DNA of 64,000 bases from Batillaria attramentaria. Lineage: Eukaryota > Mollusca > Gastropoda > Batillariidae. The translations under genes and the position numbers were made by a program. The DNA is taken from assembly GCA_018292915.2 (NCBI GenBank), contig JACVVK020000497.1, forward strand, positions 345,001 to 409,000. Reading direction: 5' to 3'. Below the pieces are notes generated by a model. That model saw nothing but the letters and a program-made list of their open reading frames with translations. It made no database searches and was not told the origin of the DNA. This document shows positions 1 to 11,100 of the stretch, one piece after another; within the stretch, counting starts at the first letter, position 1; the number at the start of each line of letters is the position of its first letter.

Positions 1-3000
1 AGCGTCAAAACTCACGCACATCAGCAAAGAAAAAAGTTGACCGAACGGTTACAAAGAAATGTCCCAAATGCCCACAAGAAGTAAGTGGAATTATCGTTTT
101 ATCGTTATCTTAGGTCCGCTTCAAGTCCGCATTGCTCTTTCGATTTTAGAATCGATTCAGTGACTCGATTTGTTTGATGACCTCTCTCTCTCTCCCTCTC
201 TCTCTCTCTAATTCATAATTATAACTTTTTGCAGTGCCCGGTTGCACGAAAGTCGTGTCAATGTGGCCACCAGTTTCCTACCCGCACAAGGAATGCGCAG
301 GCCAAGTCAGAACGTGATGCTAGTCCCAAAGGCAAGTTCTGTCATTTTTCATTCTACTCTCTTGCTGTTAAAAGTCATTCGGTGGTCTCCTTTTTAAGTT
401 GTTTCTCTATAGAGAAACAACTTTATGAGACGGGGCAGATTTTGCTACGCGCAGCAGCAAGTTTCAGTGATACAAAACAAGACTGTGACGTTTCTCCACA
501 CAATACTTTCTTTCACGCACACAGTGACGTAACGAAATCTGCGTCATAGACACCTTACGTGCACACTATGCTGCTGCGTTCTTTTTGGCGGGAGTTGTGA
601 GACGTGTGTGTGTGTGTGTGTGGACGGATGTAATGATGGCTATCTCCTAAACCACCTCGTTGGAGGCCTTTTTACTTTGAGATAAAATGGGAATTCACCT
701 TCTCCAGACCTATTTTTCACGATTTTTAGCCTACTGCATTTTCAGAAGAGTTATCGCTGATTTTAAAAAATCGGTCATGTTACGAATTTTTTCGCAAAAA
801 ATGTTCAAATGACTTTGTTTTCTGAAATTGGGAAGATCATCCAATTATACTGCCTGTTTTCGTAGCACAGCTCTGTAGCTCTGACAGGTTTTGTGTAAGA
901 AAAATATTTCCGAGGTAGGGGTGGTTTGCATATAAGGCCAAATATCTATATGAAAAGACTCCTTCAAATTACTCATCATTCCGGTATTTTTGTCACTTGT
1001 GCCAACTGCACATATAACATGAACCACTGCACTATTATAGCTTTAGTATTAAGAATAGCAGAGCTTTTAGATAAACACATTTTTCACGTTTCTGCGAGAA
1101 GCGCCGGTCAAAAAAGTTCCAATTTTGCAATTTCGTAAGTACAGTTCAAGGCACTTTGAGTTTGAGTCCACGTTTCATCAGCTCTCTAGATCTTCCAGAT
1201 TTTATGTAAAAATTAATTCAGTCACAGAAGTCACCAAAAGCAACAAGGAAATCACAAGATATGTAGAAGTATCATCTGTCAGACGAGCAGCGTGAGGCTG
1301 ACGTCAATGTTTGGTTCACAGACAAAATCTGCAAGTATCGTCACTGCTTCCGACATTTCATCAGCCCTCTAGATCTTCCAGATTTCATGTGAAAAATAAT
1401 TCAGTCGGAGAAGTCACAAAGCCAACAGGGAAATCACAAGACATGAACAAGCATCCTCAGACGATCTCAGTGCTAGAGGCTGACGTCAAAAGTTTACTTC
1501 ACGGAATTGACGTCATCTCTCTCTCTCTCTCTGTATGACGACCTGCCTGAGGCTGACGTCAAATGTTTAGTTCACGGAACTGACGTCTCTCTCTCTCTCT
1601 CTCTCTTGGGGAGCCAGGGTGGCCGAATGGTAGAGCGTTGGACTTTCAATGCTTGGGCCGAGAGTTCGAATCCCGGCCGCTGGGGCCAAATATTTGTGCT
1701 GGCCTTTTTCTCGTTGCCCCGTCTTTGATATCACCCTTATGTGGGGGAAAAGGACGTTAAACTCCTAAACACCCACCCACCCACCCTCTCTCTCTGCCTC
1801 TCTCTCTCTCTCTCCCTTCTTCCCCACCCCCAGTCACGTGGCTAATCGGTCGAGGTCGTAGAGGATCTAGTGTCATCGGTAGAACTTGGAGAGGGGAGAA
1901 CCGGCAACAATAACAACAAAACAGACAAAATCAAATGAAGTTTGGAGAAACAACTTTGTAGGACGGGGCCGTTCCTCCTTGTTATTATTGAAGTGACTAG
2001 AGATTTATGTGAAATTTATTACACAGAATCGAGTTATCTTTTGAACAACTTTTGTCTATTCCTCACAGTTTATTTATCAGTTCTTGTTTCCTTCTGCTTT
2101 CTAGCTGAGGATCCAGAGTTGGCTGAGAGCAAGCGGCGACGATTCCGCACCAAACGAATGCGGCCAGATTTCTTCAATCCTCTTGACATGGAATATTCTT
2201 CTCGCAGACGATCTCGGGTATATGAATGAATACCATATTGGCCTCATATCATTAAAACTGCTTGGATCATTGAATATGAAACTCACTTGCTTTGTCAGAC
2301 CTGTTTACCAATCTCTTGAATCTTAACTATTGCTTCAGTACTAATAGTGCATCTGTATTGTAGTGTATGGATCAACAAAGCCAAAGTCATGCCAGCTAGG
2401 CAGTTTTGTCGGAATTACTTCCAGTTGTACTGTACTCTTTTGTAGTCATAAGCAGTTGTCTCCTGAATTAATCCACTATTCTTCTTGTCTTGGGCAAGTT
2501 GAAAGAGTAATTGACTTAGTTGTGATAAGGCATGCAAAAATTTGGCTAATGTCGCTGGGCACTGCCGCTGTTTTGAACTATACCAGGAAAAAAGGTCATC
2601 GGATACATGCACTGACCAGTGTCCCTCCCAGCTTTGAAGAATTATAGTTAAACACCTATCGCAGCTATTCTGTTTGTTTGTTTGTTTGTTTTTGCATCTG
2701 GAAGAACATAGTTTGAACGTTTCTACAAAATTATGAACTCAAAAATGATATTTTTAGTTGACACTTTAGCCTGTTTTCCCACGCTCTGTCATATTTTATT
2801 TCTCTGAAAATGCCGCTTGTACATTTCAGAGCACATCTGAGGTGAAGAAGAAGAGGGGTCGCCCAAAAGGATCCATAAATAAACCAAAGCCCGAGCCAGG
2901 TAACTTATACTGAATTAGCCTCATGCTCACCAGCATTTTTTCTTCAAAGAGAACATTCTGTTATGACCTAGTTTCATGACATTCAAATCACTGACATAGC

Positions 3001-3476
3001 TTGTGCTGGAGACAGGAGAGCTTATCTTGCATCATGTTTGTAATGAACAGAAGTCACGTGTCATGTACGTATTCTCTGATGGCCAGTCTCACATGTGCTG
3101 TACTTGTAAAAAAATTGTTCTGTTTGTGTGCATAGTTGTCACAGTATAAGTACAGGGGCTTGCGCTTTGCTGAGAATGTATCGTGCAGGGCACAGACGCA
3201 ATTAACCTTGCTTTTAGTTTTACTCGAAATTTTACATGTATTGCTAGTAGTTCTTTAGTATACTGGTATGTCTTATTTAATTTGACAGTTGGTATTTGCA
3301 TCCGTTACGTCAGTTGTCACCATTTATATACATGCGTTGCAGAACCCAAGCCCACACCACCACCTGAAGATGATAACTTGTTTGGCAACCTTCCACCCGA
3401 GAAGACTTTCCAGCTGTCCATTATACTGGCTGAACTCAACAACAAATTCAACAGACAAAATTTCAAGCCGTCTTAG
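1..3476 (+). CDS. C16orf87: C16orf87 / UPF0547 homologue, 5'-partial
   Basis: Five phase-consistent exons are visible: <3-80, 235-331, 2105-2217, 2830-2899 and 3343-3476 (stop TAG). The start codon lies before the window. The product opens with a basic stretch, then a zinc-ribbon-like KKCPKCPQE followed by KSCQCGHQF, matching the CPxC...CxCG signature of the UPF0547 family. A basic linker follows (SKRRRFRTKR, then KKKRGRPKGS, an AT-hook-like RGRP motif). The C-terminus FQLSIILAELNNKFNRQ resembles the conserved end of human C16orf87. Function is poorly known; basic and AT-hook-like segments suggest a nuclear protein (inference). Exon 2 ends at AAAG|GCAAGT, a GC donor, whereas the other introns are GT-AG. 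A poly(A) signal AATAAA at 4806-4811 would close a ~1.3 kb 3' UTR. NEIL3 starts downstream on the same strand. Orthology is strong from exon order and motifs; only the missing N-terminus is unknown. Confidence 0.85.
1170..1592 (+). repeat. Tandem ~180-bp duplication with CRE-like TGACGTCA motifs
   Basis: In intron 2 of the C16orf87 homologue, the block at about 1170-1320 (CATCAGCTCTCTAGATCTTC...GGCTGACGTCAATGTTT) recurs, diverged, at about 1354-1510, and its end recurs again at 1550-1590. Each copy contains GGCTGACGTCAA, and a full TGACGTCA lies near 1508-1515. (CT)n tracts separate the later copies. Confidence 0.7.
1616..1785 (+). mobile_element. tRNA-derived SINE, family A
   Basis: The head GGCCGAATGGTAGAGCGTTG resembles a tRNA D-arm with an A-box, and GAGTTCGAATCCC is a B-box. 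The body (CCAAATATTTGTGCTGGC..., TTTGATATCACC, AAAGGACGTTAAACTCC) ends in an (ACCC)n tail. The same structure recurs at seven more places in the window. Confidence 0.85.
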
Positions 3477-4805
3477 TCCCTCCTTCATGAATCATCTACC
3501 CTTCACCCTGTCTCCTCTTGAGCCCCAAAACATCCCCTTCCCCTCCCCCCCCCCCCCCCCCCAAGCCTCACTTTTCTCAGTTTTTGTCATATGTAGTCTT
3601 AAGTCTAGGAGTGATAGGGTTATTTTGTGACTGTAGTGTTGTACTACTACTAGTTAACATTTTTTATTCATTGATGGACTGGAAGATCTGTTATCACCTT
3701 CACCAGCCATGGTCCGTACAAATCAGGGAAAAATGGAATGTTACTGGGAAAGAAAAATTGAGATAAAGTCAGGGATTTTTTTTAGTGTTCAGTTTATTGT
3801 GATTTTGAAGACACTAATTCTTTTTCTGTCACGGTGTTAGGTTCCATCAACTGATTACATTGTAAAATTAAAACTTAGTGTCTGTATCAGCATGGCATAC
3901 ACCTTATTCATGTGTGTTTCTTGTACACAAAGCCTCATTTCTGATATGGCATAGCTATGGTGATCATCACACACATGCTGCTACTGCTAGTTGATCTCAA
4001 CTCATTGAGGACGCGTTGCGACTATAGTCGGAACAAGTCGCTGACCATTTAGGTTGAGTTACAACCGTAGTCGGCCACTGGGTAACCATAGCAACAAACA
4101 CAAAGTGTAGTGTAACATATTAACATTGCTCCTTCAAACATTGAAAGCATTTGATCTTCAAACAAAGGAGCTATGGTTCATTTCCTGAGGGCACTGATAT
4201 TTCTTCATTACTGCCATAGTAGACTCGGGCATCTGGTGGTAGACAGCTGACGGTCATTTCACAAAGGGTTAAAATGTGGAAACTGAAGTTTGTTCACAAG
4301 AAATATAACATAGTTTACCAGTACATTTGGTCTTCTTTTCATATGTGCAGTGGTGTAGGCATGAATAAGGTCTGTTGTTAGGGTTTTCATATTTGTGGTT
4401 TTTGTCTGTACAGTACATGCTAATTCATCCTTGGCTTGGTGTTTGGTGTTCTGTATGTGTGTGTGTGTGTGTGTGTCACAGACACAGAATGAGAGAGAGA
4501 GAAAGAGACACCATTCCATGCAAATTGAATGACATGTACAGGTCACCTTTGCTATAACTCACTGAGTGCCACAGACATTGTCCAAAATTGCCATGTGTGT
4601 GTTTGTGCGTACTTTGGTTCGTGAAGAAATTGTGTAGGATTTCAGATCTATCCACAATAATTACGCCACAGTACAGTGCATCGTCGTAACTTGTCTTTAA
4701 CTGATGATGCGAGACTTACAGCCACAAACAGCTGTGTAATATTCATCATTGTTTTTAAGATGTGTTTTGCTTTTAATGTTATGTGCAGATTTACAAAACT
4801 GAAAC

Positions 4806-4811
4806 AATAAA
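4806..4811 (+). terminator. Poly(A) signal of the C16orf87 homologue
   Basis: AATAAA followed by a GT-rich stretch (TGTGTTTGGTTTTGTTTGTT) about 20-40 nt downstream, 1.3 kb after the stop and upstream of NEIL3. Inferred from position. Confidence 0.55.
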
Positions 4812-5116
4812 AGTGGATGATATGTATCTCGATGTGTTTGGTTTTGTTTGTTCCGTGTAGATAAAGAATTCAACCAGAGATAGTGCACTGTTGGTGTGCT
4901 AATGTCAACACACGCTCTGTACAATTTAGAGGCATATTTTGTCATATTTCCTGAATTTTACCTCGATAGTATCTACTTTATCTATCGTTATCGCATCTGC
5001 ACTCGTACGTCAGGTTTCAGCAAGGGACAAAAGCAGAGGAAAACTCTGTTCCAAAGAAAAATCGCTCGCCTCCCTTGCACCACAAACCTGTTACAGCCAA
5101 GGGCAACTACTCTCTA

Positions 5117-5128
5117 TTTCGCGGGAAA
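5117..5128. promoter_or_regulatory. E2F-type site upstream of NEIL3
   Basis: TTTCGCGGGAAA contains a canonical E2F core on the reverse strand (TTTCCCGC) and a near-palindromic partner. It lies 68 bp before the NEIL3 ATG. NEIL3 in mammals is expressed in cycling cells, so an E2F site fits, but binding is untested. Confidence 0.5.
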
Positions 5129-5195
5129 TGCGTTTACGTAAGTTCGTCGAACACAGCATTGTGGTTTCAACTGAATCGAGGAAGAGACAAAAATA

Positions 5196-8100
5196 ATGGT
5201 AGAAGGGCCTGGCTGTAAACTGAAGGGAGAGAAGATCAAAGCAAAGATTCTCAGACAGACAGCTAAGTCTGTGAAAGGAAATGCAGTCGATCGCGTGAGA
5301 CTCTCTCTCTCTCAGACTCTCTCTCTCTCTCTCAGACTCTCTCTCTCTTCTCTTTGGTTAGAGCTACATGTAGTTTGATCGCAATGCCATGTCACCAGAA
5401 GACAGCATTCTGGCATCAACGCTTGATTTGTTTACGACTTGTGTGGTCTTTATGTCGACTCACTGACTTTACTGCACAACTATAATTATGTTCTCCAATT
5501 TTCTTTTTAAATTTTGGACTACCAAGGACGGCGGAGGCTACAAATCATACAAAAGTTATATCCATTGGCATTGCCTACTGTTTTCCCCTCCTTTTACACC
5601 AAATCTCAGACCTTTCAGTTTGGAATGGAAGTGAGAGCATGTGCTGACCTATGCATGCAATTTGTTTTGCGCAGGAGCAGAAAGGAAAGAAAAAGGAGGA
5701 ACCTGGAGTGACATCATTTCAAGGCGGCATTGTCGGCCAAACACTGGATGATGTGCTGACCCTGGGAAAGGAGCTGTTCATGTTTTTCGGTGAAAGCTGC
5801 CTCAGGTATACCACATGGTGCTTGCAATACAGAGTGACTGCATAGTGATCTATTCTATGGCACAGCTGATGTAGGGACAGGCCTTCAGAATTCCAAATTC
5901 CCATGCTGCTGCATGCAAGATGTCAGGAATACTACATGTACCGTCTTTGTTTCAGCTAAACGTTCAGTGATTTGGCAAGATTTATGGTCTAGACACATGC
6001 GCACTTGTAACACTCTTTGTAATTTCGAAAGCCTATATTGTAATAATAAGAATCAAATTCATTTGAAAGTGACGCCTGTCCCCCAGTAGAAGCTCCAAGT
6101 GCCATTACAATACATGTAGTACGGCAGTAATTGTAATTTTAACATACTCATCATGAAACGTTAACTACGAACTGGGGACTAAAGATAAGTACTGTTTGGA
6201 AAAGAGAAGAAAAAAAAGCATTTTGTATTTTTCCATTAAAGGCTGCATCTTCAGTCATGTTTATGAATGATGATAGGGTTGACTTGAGGTTTATAAGTTT
6301 TTCGTTGAAATTTATATTTTCATGGACAAAGGGTCTGTACTAATTAATTGTTGGTTGACCATACTGTTTTACCTGTATCTGTTGCAGGGTTCACTTCCTA
6401 ATGGCAGGATCGTTCCGTGTCAATGACCAGCAGGTGGATACAGATGGTGGAAAGGCAGCAGCCACAGCCAGCCTGGAAATTCAGTTCTCCAAAGATAAGC
6501 TAACATTCTACAAGTGTGCCGCAGAGATCAGGTATTTTTGTGCAAGAGTTTTGACTAGTTTCCTAGTTTCCATCTTCTACATATTGATGTGTGATTGAGG
6601 CACAGTATGTTGTCTTGTGCTGCTGCTAGTACTGAATGTGTTGATGAGTCATTGGGTTTTTTTTTCATGTGCACGTGTGTATTTGGAGTGTGTGAATGTG
6701 TGTGTGTGTGTGTGTACATTATATGCATGCACGTGCATGAATTTTGCTAATATTAACAGTTAACGAATTTGTGACCTTCCATGAGAAAACCCGGCTTAAG
6801 TGCAAAATTTTCAATTTTTTGGTTCTGGAGCCATCTTAAAGAAACAGCCTTGCTCTTTACAGTGCAAAAAAAACAACAAAAAAAAACTCCTTTTAAGACA
6901 TAATTTAAAGGCAGAAATACCTGATGTTGGCAAAATCTCAATATCGACCAGATAGCACCCGCTGACCTTTGTTAGCCTCTAGCTCGGAACAGCGGCGTGC
7001 TTCTTACGCCGGGTTTTCTCGTGGACGGTCACATTTGATTGTGCAGACCATCATCAGCATGCAGGCAGAAGTACAGCAACTTGAGAGACCTAGACATCTG
7101 TTCCTCGTCATTCAGTCCGAAGAGAGCAGTGAGTGAGGTGATGGCAGAAGAGGACAGGCAGCTGTGTGATGTTCTCCTTGACCAAGACATCTTACCTGGT
7201 GTTGGCAACATTATAAAGAATGAGGTAAGAAGCAGAAATAATAGTCTGTGTTGATGATGCTGAGTGTAATTATATGCTGTTTAGAAATTATTGTGTGTGT
7301 AATATGCACCTCCTGTGCAGGGAGAACCAAAAGCACTGAAACATCACCAAATGGGAGAAGATTTATGTTGTCTTAGATTTCTTGTAGCCCAAATTGTGAA
7401 TATATTTTGCATAACGGCATCAACGAATTCATTTTTTTCGACGGTTCTTGTGTTATCTGCTTCTGTTCTCTCATTGGCATTGTAAAGAAAAAGCATGACA
7501 AGACAAGACTGTTGGGACTTACAGAAAAATATCTGGGTTCCAGAGTAGCAGTTTTCATTTGGCTGCTGACCCAAAAGGCCACTGAATCCTTACACTTTTG
7601 GTTCTCCCTGTTCCTGTGCATGTCTAAGGCAAAAAAAAAAAAGAAAGTTGTTTCTGGTAACCCGACTGACCCTATTCCCCCCCCCCCCCCAACCCTAAAA
7701 AAAATTTTTAGCTGCTGAAAAAAAAAAAAAAAAAAATACAAGCACGACCAGTTTTGGTTTTCATGCGCCTGTCGTCAGGGAAGTCGTGCGCCATCGCGGA
7801 CCCAAGATTAGAACGAAATATGGACAGATAGTGTGTTATAATATTATTACAGTTTCACAGAGCATCATTTCTTACTAATACCCTGTTTCTTTGTTCTTGG
7901 ATGTGTGTGGTGGGGGGGGGGGGGGGGGGGACCCTACCTACCTACCCTATTTTTTTTAGCCATGTTACCAGAAACAACAATTTTTTTTTTTTTTTTTTTT
8001 GCCTAATCATGAAATAGTCATCACTTGCACTGCCTTCACTCCTAGTCCTAAGTACTCACTCACTCACTTAAGTTACTGATGTAATAAGGTTTTGTGTCTT

Positions 8101-11100
8101 TCGCAGGCCCTCTTCGACAGTGGCTTAAAACCAGACACAATAGTAAGTGTTCTTTTCAACTTGCTAGTGCGTGTGGTACACAAGTGCATGTGTATATATC
8201 AATTTATCTGTGCACTAAACTCCTTCAGCCTTTTTGTTCATAAGTCAAGGACATGTACAGGGTTGAACATGCACCTCTGTACGTGTTCAGTAACAGGACT
8301 TGGTAACCTTGAGGGTCAAACTTGATTATGATAATAATTAATTGTGTGACTGTAGAGCTGATCGGTGATGGTTTATCAATTAGGTTGGTTTGTGGGTTCA
8401 CTTTTCATGTCAGGTCTGCTTTCAAGATTTGATGTGTTGGTTTAAGACTTTCTTTTTTAAAATTTATTTCCAGGTGAAGGAACTGACCGAGGAACATATT
8501 GCACACCTAGTGAAGATGACACGTGACTTCTCAATGGTTTTCTACAAGGTTTGTAACATCAACTTCCGTGGACATCCAGTACATGTCCTGTTTTGCATAA
8601 TTTGTACAGTTGGGTCTGTTACACATGCAGTATTTTATTTTCCTGTGCGGGGAAATTAATTTTTAAATTCTAAATGCAAATATTTATTGACTTTAAAAAC
8701 TGGCGACCCAGGAGAAGTAAGTGTCAGTACCAGCAGAAGGTGAGAGATGGACTACAGCTGACTGTCATCAGCACAATATATTGCATGGTATTACGGTACA
8801 ATGTTCAAGACCTGATGACTTGTCATTCCAGTGTCGTAAGAATGGCACCAACCTTCGGAACTACATGAAGGTGTACCAGAAGGGGAAGTGTGGGGAGTGT
8901 GGTATGAAGATCACTATGACCCGTATGGGTGAGGACAGTGAGAGGGTTACCTACTTCTGTCCCGCCTGCCAAACCAACGACATCCACAAGCTTCGCAAAC
9001 TGTGAGTCCAGTGGGTTTTTTTTGTTGTTGTGGGGGTGGGGGGTTGGGGGTTAACGTCCTTTTCCACCACATACGGGTGATATCAAAGACAGGGCAACAA
9101 TGAAAAAACCAGCACAAATATTTAGCCCCAGCCGGGATGGGGGGGGGGGGGGGGGTATTAATCTGGAAACAGGTCCATTCTACAAGATGCCTGAACTGCT
9201 TTGGAAGGGTTTCTCTCTCTCTTTTTTTTGTTTGTTTTCCTTTTTTTTTTTTTTCCTGTTTCGTGTCTTTTGTCCTTTCTTCATCATTTTCCCTTTTTTT
9301 TTTCAGTTATACTTTATTCATTTGCATGTTTACAATACGCGTTTTATGTTTAATACACATGTAGTACTGACTGTATATCGGTTTGTCATGTACACTGTAG
9401 TAAGACTAGCCGAAGGACAGATGTAGGATAATTTGTATGTAGTACTGACTGTATATCGGTTTGTCATGTACACTGTAGTAAGACTAGCCGAAGGACAGAT
9501 GTAGGTAATGTGTATGTAGTACTGACTGTATATCGGTTTGTCCACTGTACACTGTAGTAAGACTAGCCGAAGGACAGATGTAGGATAATTTGTATGTAGT
9601 ACTGACTGTATATCGGTTGTCATGTACACTGTAGTAAGACTAGCCGAAGGACAAGATGTAGGATAATTTGTATGTAGTACTGGCTGTATATCGTTTGTCA
9701 TGTACACTGTAGTAAGACTAGCCGAAGGACAGATGTAGGATAATTTGTATGTAGTACTGACTGTATATCGGTTTGGGTCATGTACACTGTAGTAAGACTA
9801 GCCGGAAGGACAGATGTAGGATAATTTGTATGTAGTACTGACATGGATATCGGGTTTGTCATGTTACACTGTAGTAAGACTAGCCGAAGGACAGATGTAG
9901 GATAAATTTGTATGTAGTACTGACTGTATATCGGTTTGTCATGTACACTGTAGTAAGACTAGCCGAAGGACAGATGTAGGATAATTTGTATGTAGTACTG
10001 ACTGTATATCGGTTTGTCATGTACACTGTAGTAAGACTAGCGAAGGACAGATGTAGGATAATTTGTATGTAGTACTGACTGTATATCGGTTTGTCATGTA
10101 CACTGTAGTAAGACTAGCCGAAGGACAGATGTAGGATAATTTGTATGTAGTACTGACTGTATATCGGTTTGTCATGTACACTGTAGTAAGACTAGCCGAA
10201 GGACAGATGTAGGATTAATTTGTATTGTAGTACTGACTGTATATCGGTTTGTCATGTACACTGTAGTAAGACTAGCCGAAGGACAGATGTAGGATTAATT
10301 TGTATGTAGTACTGACTGTATATCGGTTTGTCATGTACACTGTAGTAAGACTAGCCGAAGGACAGATGTAGGATAATTTGTATGTAGTACTGACTGTATA
10401 TCGGTTTGTCATGTACACTGTAGTAAGACTAGCCGAAGGACAGATGTAGGATAATTTGTATGTACATGTAGTACTGACTGTATATCGGTTTGTCATGTAC
10501 ACTGTAGTAAGACTAGCCGAAGGACAGATGTAGGATAATTTGTATGTACATGTAGTACTGACTGTATATCGGTTTGTCATGTACACTGTAGTAAGACTAG
10601 CCGAAGGACAGATGTAGGATAATTTGTATGTACATGTAGTACTGACTGTATATCGGTTTGTCATGTACACTGTAGTAAGACTAGCCGAAGGACAGATGTA
10701 GGATACGTTTGTCAGAGGCATACATTTGTTATATAGTTATTAATGAATAAAGTATACCATTGTCAAACAGTGTGTGTTTCTTTAGTCAGCTTTGCTAGCA
10801 AAACATGTAATTTAAAAAAAAAAATAAAGCATATATATATTACCAGTAATAGTAATGGAAAGAAATCCTTGAAAAGGTTGTACAGTGCTGAATAGTACCT
10901 GTAGCATGACTTATCATAACACTGATTGATGCCATTTTGATACGTATTTTGCTTCTTTTTTTTACCGATAATGCAGAAAGCTGCCTTCTAAAAACAGTCT
11001 TCTTGGATGGGTGACAACCAACCACCACACGGACAAAACAGACTGGGCATGCTCCAAGTGCACCTTACTCAATCCAGCCAATCAGAGCAACTGTGGCGCC

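Noticed and set aside
1616..1690. tRNA gene
   Set aside because: A- and B-boxes are present but the body and tail follow a repeated SINE pattern, and the sequence does not fold as a full cloverleaf by eye.
10272..10721. 149-aa reverse-strand ORF with repeated SYICPSASLTTVYMTNRY peptide
   Set aside because: It is the 78-bp minisatellite read in a frame without stops; no start context or splice support.
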